Origin: Actinomycetes bacterium | GTDB lineage: Bacteria; Actinomycetota; Acidimicrobiia; Acidimicrobiales; Ilumatobacteraceae | Assembly (NCBI GenBank): GCA_025356335.1 | Contig: JANXUF010000041.1 | Location: 1-64,000 of the forward strand | DNA: 64,000 bases | Direction: 5' to 3' | In this document: positions 52,555 through 60,474 of the stretch, in pieces | Layout: each line of letters opens with the position of its first letter | How positions within the stretch are numbered: position 1 is the first letter of the stretch | Translations under genes and position numbers: made by a program | Notes under the pieces: model-generated | The model's input: only the letters and a program-made list of their open reading frames with translations | What the model was told of the DNA's origin: nothing | Database searches by the model: none

Positions 52555-52717
52555 CATCCGGCGGTCAGGCGTCGGTGCTGCCGAGTTCGCAATCTCGAGG
52601 TATTCGCAGAGGTCGAGGCGATCTGCGCTTGTGTCTGCAGTGAGCGTCCAGCACTTCCACAGGCCACGCCGGCGATGGCCGGAATGAGGCCGACACTCGC
52701 TGCTCGTCTGACTGTCC

Positions 52718-53902
52718 TCATGACAGGCTCGACCGTTTCGCCGGCGTCGCCAACAGCAGCGCAGCACCAGCCAGACATACTCCGAGGATGCAGACCGCAC
52801 CCCAACCGCCACGGTCGTAGGCGGCGGCGGCGATCGCCGAGCCGACCGCCCCACCGACGAAATATGTCGTCATGTAGACCGAGTTGACGCGACTCTGCGC
52901 CGACGGCACCAAGCCGTAGATCACGGACTGGTTGAGGACCTGCGTCCCCTGAACGCCGACGTCGAGCAGGATGACGCCGACGACGATCCACACGATCGAC
53001 GAACGCCCGAACCACAGGACGGCGAACGACAACGCCAGTGTCGCCGTCGAGATCATCCGCGCCGGCCGCACCCATCCCCGGTCGGAGGTTCTGCCGGCAG
53101 GCGCTGCGCAGAGGGCGCCTGCCGCCCCGGCGAGCCCGAGCAGTCCGATTGCCGCGTCGCCATAGTTGAACGGCGGAGCGGACAGCCGGAAGGCGATCGT
53201 CGTCCAGAAGGCGCTGAAGCTGGCGAAGACGAGTGCACCGACAGCGGCCGTTCTGCGCAGTTCCGGTTGTTGCCCGGCGAGCGTCACGAGTGAACGCATC
53301 AACTCGCCGTAGCTGAGTCCGGGACGGCGCTGCTCATGTGGCAGTTCAGCGGCGAGTACCACCGCCAATCCGGCGGCGAGTGCGGCGGCGACGACGAACA
53401 CCGCTCGCCAGCCGAACGCAGCGGCAATGAGACCCGAGACGGTCCTCGCCAGCAGGATGCCGAGGAGTAGACCCGTCATGACCGTCCCGACCACCTTGCC
53501 CCGCGTATCGGCGGACGCCATCTGTGCGGCCATCGGCACGAGGATCTGGGCGACGACGGAGCAGAGGCCGGCGAGGCCGAGGGCCCCGATCAGCACCCAC
53601 AGCGTCGGAGCCACCGAGGCGACGAGCAGCAGCACGGTCGCCGCCATCAGTGCTCTCGTGATCAGCCGCCGGCGATCGACGAGATCACCGACCGGCACGA
53701 CGAACGCCAGTCCGGCTGCGTAGCCGATCTGCGAGGCAGTGACGACCAGTCCGGTGGCGCCTTCGCTCGACCCGAAATGGTTGGCGATCGTATGCAGCAA
53801 CGGTTGGGCGTAGTACAGGTTCGCGGCGGTCAGACCGGTTGCCGCTGCGAGCACGAAGACGAGCCGCCGGCCGAGCGTCTTCGGCGTCGCGGTCGTCGTC
53901 AC
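52718..53902 (-). CDS. MFS transporter
   Basis: The 394-residue protein has 12 membrane helices and the MFS motif A-like GDLVDRRRLITRAL after helix 2, with RTSDRGWVRPARM in the central loop. It resembles drug-efflux MFS proteins of the YnfM/NarK-like group, but the substrate is unknown. The GTG at 53902 is chosen because residues upstream lack hydrophobic or coding character. It converges on the huc operon. Confidence 0.85.
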   Translation of the reverse strand: MTTTATPKTLGRRLVFVLAAATGLTAANLYYAQPLLHTIANHFGSSEGATGLVVTASQIGYAAGLAFVVPVGDLVDRRRLITRALMAATVLLLVASVAPTLWVLIGALGLAGLCSVVAQILVPMAAQMASADTRGKVVGTVMTGLLLGILLARTVSGLIAAAFGWRAVFVVAAALAAGLAVVLAAELPHEQRRPGLSYGELMRSLVTLAGQQPELRRTAAVGALVFASFSAFWTTIAFRLSAPPFNYGDAAIGLLGLAGAAGALCAAPAGRTSDRGWVRPARMISTATLALSFAVLWFGRSSIVWIVVGVILLDVGVQGTQVLNQSVIYGLVPSAQSRVNSVYMTTYFVGGAVGSAIAAAAYDRGGWGAVCILGVCLAGAALLLATPAKRSSLS

Positions 53903-54060
53903 CGACCCAGTATGTGCGGCGAACGCTCGCCGCCCACCCCTCGCCGTCCAGGAGCGACGGGTCACGTTGTGGACACCACGTCCGTTTTCTGCTCCATCGC
54001 TCACGGGGTGAGGGGAGCGAGGGCGTAGGCGGAGGGTCGAGGATTTGCCAGACTGGGGGT

Positions 54061-55182
54061 ATGTCCTCCGCTTCGTTCAGCACCGATGTCTACCTCGATC
54101 GTCTGAGTCGGGTCCGCGCAGCGATGGAGGAGCGCGGCGTCGACGTCGTGCTGCTCTCCGTCGGCCACGACCTGCCGTATGTCACCGGTTACCTGGCGAT
54201 GCCGCTCGAACGCCTGACGATGCTCGTGCTACCGCTGCGCGGCGACGCAACGATGGTGATCCCGCGCCTGGAGGCGCCGCGGGTCGTCGAGCAGCCAGGC
54301 GCGTTCGGGCTGCTGCCGTGGGGTGAGACCGAGGATCCGGTCGAGTTGGTGGCGAAGCTCGTGGGCGGTGCGCAGTCTGTTGCCGTCGGAGACCAGATGT
54401 GGGCGCGGTTCCTCGTCGATCTGCTGCCGAAACTGCCGAGTGCGCGGTTCAGCAGGGCAGTCGACGTCGTCGGACCGCTCCGCGCTCGCAAGGACGCTGC
54501 CGAGGTCGCTGCGCTGACGGCGGCCGGTGCTGCAGCCGACCGGGTCGCAGCGCAGCTGCACGCAGGGGAGATCCCCCTCATCGGCAGAACCGAAGCAGCG
54601 GTGTCGGCCGACATTTCTGCCCGTCTCATCGCCGAGGGTCATGACATCGTCAACTTCGCGATCGTCGCTGCAGGCGAGAATGCTGCCAGTCCACATCATC
54701 ATGCAGGTGACCGCGTGATCATGCGTGACGAGGTCGTGCTGTGCGACTTCGGCGGGACGATGAACGGCTACTGCTCCGACATCACCCGCTGCGTGTACAC
54801 CGGCTCGGCGCCGACCACGGAGATTGCCGACGCCTACGCCGTACTGCACGCCTCGAATGCCGCAGGCTACGAAGCCGGCCGGATCGGCAACGACTGCCAG
54901 GACGTCGATCGGGCAGCACGCAAGGTGATCGACGGTGCCGGATTCGGCGACTACTTCATCCATCGCACCGGCCACGGCATCGGCATGGAGGCACACGAGG
55001 ACCCGTACATGGTCGAGGGAAATGCGCAGCCGCTCGCCGCCGGCCACGCCTTCAGCGTCGAGCCCGGCATCTATCTGAGCGGACGGTGGGGTATGCGCCT
55101 CGAAGACATCGTCGTTGCCACGGACGACGGCCCGGTACTGCTGAATCACGCCGATCGCTCGCTCGTCACCGTCGAAGCCTGA
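54061..55182 (+). CDS. M24-family metallopeptidase (Xaa-Pro dipeptidase-like)
   Basis: The 373-residue protein has a creatinase N-terminal domain (1-130) and a pita-bread catalytic domain. The two-metal ligands are visible in DFGGTMNGYCSDITR (two Asp), HRTGHGIGMEAHEDP (His) and the late Glu in FSVEPGIYL and MRLEDIVVAT. This fits proline dipeptidase or aminopeptidase P. The ATG at 54061 is close to the divergent MFS gene start, and the upstream open frame is probably not translated. Confidence 0.88.
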   Translation: MSSASFSTDVYLDRLSRVRAAMEERGVDVVLLSVGHDLPYVTGYLAMPLERLTMLVLPLRGDATMVIPRLEAPRVVEQPGAFGLLPWGETEDPVELVAKLVGGAQSVAVGDQMWARFLVDLLPKLPSARFSRAVDVVGPLRARKDAAEVAALTAAGAAADRVAAQLHAGEIPLIGRTEAAVSADISARLIAEGHDIVNFAIVAAGENAASPHHHAGDRVIMRDEVVLCDFGGTMNGYCSDITRCVYTGSAPTTEIADAYAVLHASNAAGYEAGRIGNDCQDVDRAARKVIDGAGFGDYFIHRTGHGIGMEAHEDPYMVEGNAQPLAAGHAFSVEPGIYLSGRWGMRLEDIVVATDDGPVLLNHADRSLVTVEA

Positions 55183-55235
55183 CCAGACGAGGCACCACGA
55201 AGGAGCGCCGCCCGAGCCGTGTGGATCGTGATGAT

Positions 55236-55865
55236 TCAGGCGGTGAACGCCGAAGGGTCTGCGGTCGCCGTCAGGGTGACGAGCTGGACCTGCACGTCGC
55301 TCGCGTCGAGATAGGCGAGGTGTCCTCCGGCAACGGCACAGTACGTTTCCTGACCATCGCCGACCGGGACGGTGACACAGGTCGCGTCCTGTCCGGCCAG
55401 TTGCCGGTGACTCGCCGTCGTCGCTGCGTTCTTACGTCGGATCGACACCCTCAGCCGGCGCGCCGGGGCGTTGTCGGCGAAGGTACTGGAGATGCCGAAG
55501 TCGCTGACCCGCTGTTCGATGACGCCGGTATCGCACTGTCTGGTGGCCAGCGAACAGGTCTGCGGGCTGCCCACGAGCAGGTAGCGGACGTCGTTGACGG
55601 TGACCGACTTCTTGCCGGAAGCGTCTCGCGCAACGACACCGGTGGCAGTTTGGCCGCCGAACCTGTGGAGTATCGAATATGTCGCCGTGGACGCCGTCGT
55701 GGCAGTCGATTCCAGCAGCACCAGCACGGCGTCGGCGTTCGCATCACCGACGGGGGAGCCATGGTTGCCGCCGGGCGGCGCCGTTGTCAACGTCGCCCGC
55801 TGACCGGTGAAACATCCTGCGAGCGAGACGCAGACGACGAGCACGATCGGCAACCGACTGAGCAT
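55236..55865 (-). CDS. Lipoprotein of unknown function
   Basis: The 209-residue protein has a lipoprotein signal (MLSRLPIVLVVCVSLAGC) with a good lipobox, so the mature Cys18 is probably lipidated and the protein is outside the membrane. The mature part has four further cysteines (TCSLATRQC, TCVTVPV, YCAVAGG). The ATG at 55865 starts the signal; an upstream Met at 55913 adds a basic leader. No family is recognised. It is divergent from the next membrane protein. Confidence 0.7.
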   Translation of the reverse strand: MLSRLPIVLVVCVSLAGCFTGQRATLTTAPPGGNHGSPVGDANADAVLVLLESTATTASTATYSILHRFGGQTATGVVARDASGKKSVTVNDVRYLLVGSPQTCSLATRQCDTGVIEQRVSDFGISSTFADNAPARRLRVSIRRKNAATTASHRQLAGQDATCVTVPVGDGQETYCAVAGGHLAYLDASDVQVQLVTLTATADPSAFTA

Positions 55866-55926
55866 CCGCACCCGGGTGATCGTACGACGGCACGGGCTCC
55901 GTTCGCCTTTCACGGCAGGTGAATCT

Positions 55927-55941
55927 GATCACGGCGTGATC
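55927..55941. promoter_or_regulatory. Perfect 15-base palindrome, candidate operator
   Basis: GATCACG (55927-55933) and CGTGATC (55935-55941) flank a single G, between the divergent lipoprotein and membrane-protein genes. TACCCT (55996-56001) lies 7 bases before the GTG at 56009 and may be the -10 box of the rightward gene. Confidence 0.45.
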
Positions 55942-56008
55942 TGGATGTGTCGTTTCCGTCACCGATGCGCCAGCGTGGGTCAAAGTTTCGGCCATTACCC
56001 TTGTGGCC

Positions 56009-56905
56009 GTGATCCGCCTCGACGCTGACTCCCTGCTCCTGCAGTGGACGGTCGGAGGCATGTTGTTCTGTTGGTTCACGACACGACGCCGTGAAGTCGG
56101 CGTCGGCTATGGCTGGCTGCTGCGCGGCACCTATCTGCTGATGGCCGTCGGGGCGATCTTCGCAGGATTCGCGGCGCGCGTCGTACCGGTCCGCGAGGGC
56201 GCTTCGATCGCCGTCGCAGCAACGTGCCTCGTCGGGCTGGTCGTGTCGATCGTGCGTCGCGCGGCCGGCGTCTCCGGTCAGCAGGCCGAGCACGATCGGC
56301 GCAGCGAGCGGGTCGCGGCGATGACCGGAATCGAACGTCGGGGTCGGTCCGCCACGACGACCACGACCGCACTCGAAACCGCGGGTCGTGCCACGGAATT
56401 CCCGCCGTGGCTCGATCTGCTCCCGGCGATCGTCGGCGTCGTCGGTCTCGTCGCCGCAGCGATCGACTCGACCCGTGGGCATGCCGATGCCCACATCGCC
56501 GTCGCCGTCGCCCGCATGATCATCGGCGCGGCGTTCCTCGGTTCGATCACCGACGCAATGCTGCTCGGGCACTGGTACCTCGTCCAGCCAGGGCTGCCAC
56601 GACGGCTGTTGAACGAACTGGTGTCGGCGCTGGGCTGGATCTGGCCGGCCGAAGTCATCGCCCTCCTGCTTCCTGTCGGCATGATCAGCGTCTTCGACGG
56701 CACGATCGACGACGGCTGGAACGGGATGCTCGGGTGGTTCTGGATCGCCTGCGCGTTGAGCACGATCGTGCTCGTGTTCGTCACCAGGGCGGCATTGCGG
56801 GAGCGCTACTACTCGGCCGTGATGGCGGCGACCGGCCTGCTCTACCTGGCGATTCTGACGGCGTTCGGAACCGACCTCGTCGCCAGGGCGGTACTCTCCG
56901 GCTGA
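56009..56905 (+). CDS. Multi-pass membrane protein, unknown
   Basis: The 298-residue protein has about seven hydrophobic helices (for example MLFCWFTTRR region, GWLLRGTYLLMAVGAIFAGF, LLPAIVGVVGLVAAAI, WIACALSTIVLVFVT) and a cytoplasmic Arg-rich loop around residues 95-135. GTG 56009 is favoured because TACCCT lies 7 bases before it; GTG 56003 is possible. No family is recognised. It is followed by ku 57 bases later, but co-transcription does not imply a repair role. Confidence 0.65.
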   Translation: MIRLDADSLLLQWTVGGMLFCWFTTRRREVGVGYGWLLRGTYLLMAVGAIFAGFAARVVPVREGASIAVAATCLVGLVVSIVRRAAGVSGQQAEHDRRSERVAAMTGIERRGRSATTTTTALETAGRATEFPPWLDLLPAIVGVVGLVAAAIDSTRGHADAHIAVAVARMIIGAAFLGSITDAMLLGHWYLVQPGLPRRLLNELVSALGWIWPAEVIALLLPVGMISVFDGTIDDGWNGMLGWFWIACALSTIVLVFVTRAALRERYYSAVMAATGLLYLAILTAFGTDLVARAVLSG

Positions 56906-56961
56906 GCCCCCGAGCGGACCTGATGTTTCGCCGAGCCTCAGGATGGGGCACACTGTGTTCC

Positions 56962-57843
56962 ATGGCACGCCCCGTGTGGAATGGAACCATCAGCTTCGGC
57001 CTCATCGCCATCCCCGTGAAACTGTTCCATGCCGTTTCCAAGAAATCGGTGTCGTTCAACCAACTCGACGACCGCTCGATGAGCCGGATCAAGTTGAAGA
57101 AGGTGTCCGCCGATACCGGTGAGGACGTACCGGACGAGCACATCGTCAAGGGCTACGAGGTCACCAAGGGGAACTACGTCGTCGTCGATCCTGACGAGCT
57201 CGAACCGTTCATTCCCTCGGCGACCAAATCGATCGATCTCGAGGAGTTCGTCGACCTCACAGAGATCGACCCGGTGCTGTTCGACACCGCGTTCATCGTC
57301 GCCCCCGAGAAGACGCCGAAGCCGTACAAGCTGCTGGCACTGGCGATGGAGGAATCCGGCAAGGTTGCCATCGGACGCTTCGTGATGCGCCAGAAGCAAT
57401 ATGTGGCGGCGATCCGAGCCGTCGACGGGTTGCTGATGCTGTCGACGATGGTGTTCGCCGAGGAGGTCGTCTCGCCGACCGTCATCGAGGAACTCTCGAC
57501 GCTCGATTCGGTCGAGGTCACCGCCAAAGAGGTCAAGATGGCGGAGGCGCTCGTCGAGTCGTTGAGCGCCGAATTCGACCATGCCAAATACCACGACGAC
57601 TACCGCAAGTCGGTGCTCGAACTGATCGATCAAAAGGCGTCAGGTGAAGAGTTCCAGGCGCTCGCGCCGTCCAAGCCGACCACACCTGTGGTCGATCTGA
57701 TGGCTGCGCTCGAAGCGAGCGTCAAGGCGGCGAAGGACGCCCGCAAACGTCACCCCGCCACGGGCGAGACACCGGAAACCGCCAAGGTGACGGAGTTGGC
57801 GTCGTCGAAACCGGCAAAGACACGCGCCCGTAAGAGCGCCTGA
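56962..57843 (+). CDS. ku: Ku protein of non-homologous end joining
   Basis: The 293-residue homodimeric Ku encircles DNA ends and recruits LigD activities. It begins ARPVWNGTISFGLIAIPVKL and has the bridge and core segments DEHIVKGYEVTKGNYVVV, EDLxxFIP-like region ELEPFIPSATKSIDL and KVAIGRFVMRQKQYVAAIR. The C-terminal tail (about 255-293) is Lys/Thr/Ala rich, as in other actinobacterial Ku proteins. ATG 56962; the long open frame upstream overlaps the membrane-protein gene and is not used. A LigD-type polymerase gene follows after 22 bases. Confidence 0.95.
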   Translation: MARPVWNGTISFGLIAIPVKLFHAVSKKSVSFNQLDDRSMSRIKLKKVSADTGEDVPDEHIVKGYEVTKGNYVVVDPDELEPFIPSATKSIDLEEFVDLTEIDPVLFDTAFIVAPEKTPKPYKLLALAMEESGKVAIGRFVMRQKQYVAAIRAVDGLLMLSTMVFAEEVVSPTVIEELSTLDSVEVTAKEVKMAEALVESLSAEFDHAKYHDDYRKSVLELIDQKASGEEFQALAPSKPTTPVVDLMAALEASVKAAKDARKRHPATGETPETAKVTELASSKPAKTRARKSA

Positions 57844-57865
57844 TCGTCAGCCGGGGTCCTCGATC

Positions 57866-58774
57866 GTGGCTCCTGCAGGCACGTCGCTGCAGGTCGAGGT
57901 CGGGGGCCGATCGCTCAGCCTCTCGAACCTCGACAAGCCGCTCTATCCTTCTGGGTTCACGAAGTCGCAGATCATCGACTACTACGCTCGGATCGCGCCA
58001 TACATCCTGCCGCATATCGAAAACCGCTGCCTGACGTTCCGTCGCTTCCCGAACGGGACGGACCAGGCTGGTTTCTTCGAGAAGCGTTGTCCGAAACACC
58101 GTCCGGACTGGGTGGATACGGCCGAGGGGCCAGGCGACCACAACGGATCGATCCCGTACTGCCGCCTCGATGAACCAGCAGCGCTGGTGTGGGCGGCGAA
58201 CCTCGCAGCGATCGAGTTGCACGCGCCGATGGCCCACGCCGACGACATCGAGACACCCGCTTCGCTGGTCTTCGATTTCGATCCTGGCGACCCGGCCGTC
58301 ATCCGGGAATGCTGTCAGATCGCGCTGCTCGTCCGTGAGGTGCTCGATGCTGTCGACCTCGAAGGATGGTGCAAGTCGAGTGGCTCGAAAGGGCTGCAGA
58401 TGTATGTCCCGCTGAATACGCAGGTGACGCACGAACACGCCTCATCATTCGCGCTCGTCGTCGGTCAACTGTTGGAGAAACAGCACCCCGATCGGGTGAC
58501 GACGACGATGGCCAAGGCGGTGCGGCCCGGCAAGATCTTCGTCGACTGGAGTCAGAACACCCGCCACAAGACGACGATCGCCCCGTATTCCCTGCGTGCC
58601 AGGCCAGACCCGACGGTGTCGACGCCGGTCAGCTGGGACGAGGTCAGCGACTGCGCAGACGGCACCATCCCGCTACGTTTCGAGGCCGGCGATGTCCTCG
58701 AACGGGTCGAGCAATTCGGCGACCTCTTCGCCGGGGTCCTCTCCACCGAGCAGACCCTCCCGACCGCCGAATAG
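57866..58774 (+). CDS. Stand-alone LigD-type polymerase (PolD)
   Basis: The 302-residue archaeo-eukaryotic primase-type polymerase fills gaps at broken ends during NHEJ. It starts LSNLDKPLYPSGFTKSQIID, has RFPNGTDQAGFFEKRCP, the metal-binding Asp137 and Asp139 in LVFDFDPGD, and SSGSKGLQMYVPL. In LigD Pol domains the last motif usually has His where Gln178 is found here. No ligase or phosphoesterase domain is attached. The GTG lies 22 bases after ku, so the two are probably one transcription unit. Confidence 0.9.
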   Translation: MAPAGTSLQVEVGGRSLSLSNLDKPLYPSGFTKSQIIDYYARIAPYILPHIENRCLTFRRFPNGTDQAGFFEKRCPKHRPDWVDTAEGPGDHNGSIPYCRLDEPAALVWAANLAAIELHAPMAHADDIETPASLVFDFDPGDPAVIRECCQIALLVREVLDAVDLEGWCKSSGSKGLQMYVPLNTQVTHEHASSFALVVGQLLEKQHPDRVTTTMAKAVRPGKIFVDWSQNTRHKTTIAPYSLRARPDPTVSTPVSWDEVSDCADGTIPLRFEAGDVLERVEQFGDLFAGVLSTEQTLPTAE

Positions 58775-58784
58775 GCAGACCCGG

Positions 58785-58817
58785 GCGACCGGCCAAGCCC
58801 CTGGCGACCGGCCAAGC
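58785..58817. repeat. 14-base direct repeat
   Basis: GCGACCGGCCAAGC occurs at 58785-58798 and again at 58804-58817, just after the polymerase stop. It lies in the gap between convergent genes. Confidence 0.8.
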
Positions 58818-58853
58818 GCTCGGCATCGAGTAGCAACTCGCCCCACGCTGCAG

Positions 58854-58899
58854 CCGAAATACTCGTTTGGCCTTCCTTGCAACCGAAATACTCGTTTGG
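58854..58899. repeat. 17-base direct repeat before the carboxyltransferase end
   Basis: CCGAAATACTCGTTTGG occurs at 58854-58870 and 58883-58899, 29 bases apart start to start. The sequence is AT-richer than its surroundings and lies 9 bases from the end of the leftward carboxyltransferase gene. Confidence 0.85.
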
Positions 58900-58907
58900 T
58901 CCGCCTG

Positions 58908-60437
58908 TCAGCCGGGAGTGACGCCGTGGCGTTTGGCGACGCTGTCGCGGTCAGCGGGGTCGGCGCTGGCGAAACGGGCGATGACCTCGTCGCGAAGTGA
59001 TTCGAAGGAGATCACGCCGTCGATCACCAACTCGCTGGCGAGACGATAGATGTCGACGTCTGCGGAGTACTCGGCGCGGCGTTCGTCGATGAACGCCTGA
59101 CGTTCGACGGGGTCGTCGATCGAGGCGATCGTGTTGGCATAGACGGCGTTGACGGCGGGTTCCGGTCCCATCACGGCGATCTTCGCCGTCGGCAGCGCGA
59201 GCGTGGCGATCGGATCGAACGCCGGCCCGCACATCGCGTACAGCCCGGCACCGTATGCCTTGCGGACGATCACCGAGATCTTCGGAACGGTTGCCTCAGC
59301 GATGGCGGTGATCATCTTGGCACCGTGACGGATGATGCCCTGGCGCTCGACCTGGGTGCCGATCATGAAGCCGGGGACATCGGCGAGGAACAGCAACGGC
59401 ACGTTGAACGCATCGCAGAGCCACACGAACCGCGCTGCCTTGTCGGCCGAGTCACCGAACAGCACGCCTCCCTTGTGCATCGGGTTGCTGGCGACGATCC
59501 CGACGGAGTTGCCCTCGAGACGGCAGAAGCCGATGATCAGTTCCGGCGCGAACAGCGGCTTGATCTCGAACCACGAATCGTCGTCGATCAGTCGATCGAG
59601 GAACCGATGCATGTCGTAGCCGGCAGCTTCGTCCTCCGGCAGCACCGCCCGTGTCAGTCCGTCGGTCGGTCGGTTCGCTTCGAAGGTTGTCGGAAGGCCT
59701 CGCCAGTTCGTCGGCAGATACCTGAAGAACTCCTTCGCCTGCGCGATGGCGTCGGCGTCGTCGGAGGCGAGGTTGTCGCCGCAGCCGGACACCGTGGCGT
59801 GCATACGTGCCCCACCCATCTCTTCCAGCGTGACGGTCTCACCGATGACCTCCTCGGCCATCCGTGGCGAGCCGAGGTACATCGAGGCATTCGCCTCCAC
59901 CATGATGACGATGTCGCAGAACGCCGGGATGTATGCGCCCCCGGCGGCGGACGGACCGAACAGGCAGCAGATCTGCGGCACCTTGCCAGACAGCTTGATC
60001 TGGTTGGCGAAGATGCGGCCGGCCCCGCGGCGGCCGGGGAACAGTTCCACCTGGTCGGTGATTCGTGCGCCGGCAGAGTCGACGAGCCAGAACACGGGCA
60101 GTTCGTGACGCAACGCGTATTCCGTGAGACGGATGATCTTCTCGACGGTCCTGGCACCCCACGAGCCGGCCTTGACCGTCGGGTCGTTGGCCATCACGCA
60201 GACCGGACGCCCTTCGACCTTGCCGATGCCGGTGACGACGCCGTCTGCCGGAAGGTCCGTCGCCATCGTGTTCGCCAACAGGCCGTCCTCGACGAACGTC
60301 CCGGCGTCGAGCAGCAGCGCCAGCCGGTCGCGGACGAACAGTTTGTGCTGGCGTTCGAGCTTCGCCGCCTCACGATGCAGGTTCCCCGACAACGCCCGTT
60401 CGGTCCGGGCGGTCAACGCCTGCTGCTCGGTGCTCAT
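58908..60437 (-). CDS. Acyl-CoA carboxylase carboxyltransferase (beta) subunit
   Basis: The 509-residue protein carries both carboxyltransferase halves. The N-terminal half has DPTVKAGSWGARTVEKI and SAGARITDQVELFPG; the CoA and carboxybiotin site is in FGPSAAGGAYIPAFCD; the C-terminal half has FLADVPGFMIGTQVERQG and RKAYGAGLYAMCGPAFDP. It transfers CO2 from carboxybiotin to acetyl-, propionyl- or methylcrotonyl-CoA. The biotin-carrier alpha subunit is not in the window. ATG 60437 fits the family start; the longer frame upstream is not supported. Confidence 0.92.
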   Translation of the reverse strand: MSTEQQALTARTERALSGNLHREAAKLERQHKLFVRDRLALLLDAGTFVEDGLLANTMATDLPADGVVTGIGKVEGRPVCVMANDPTVKAGSWGARTVEKIIRLTEYALRHELPVFWLVDSAGARITDQVELFPGRRGAGRIFANQIKLSGKVPQICCLFGPSAAGGAYIPAFCDIVIMVEANASMYLGSPRMAEEVIGETVTLEEMGGARMHATVSGCGDNLASDDADAIAQAKEFFRYLPTNWRGLPTTFEANRPTDGLTRAVLPEDEAAGYDMHRFLDRLIDDDSWFEIKPLFAPELIIGFCRLEGNSVGIVASNPMHKGGVLFGDSADKAARFVWLCDAFNVPLLFLADVPGFMIGTQVERQGIIRHGAKMITAIAEATVPKISVIVRKAYGAGLYAMCGPAFDPIATLALPTAKIAVMGPEPAVNAVYANTIASIDDPVERQAFIDERRAEYSADVDIYRLASELVIDGVISFESLRDEVIARFASADPADRDSVAKRHGVTPG

Positions 60438-60474
60438 CGACTCAGTCTCGCAGCAACCGCGCTGCCGCTCCCTG

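Noticed and set aside
52518-52721. 67-codon minus-strand frame whose ATG overlaps the MFS stop
   Set aside because: The overlap is suggestive, but the sequence is Arg/Thr-rich without a domain, lacks a proper lipobox or signal and runs through the hairpin after hypE.
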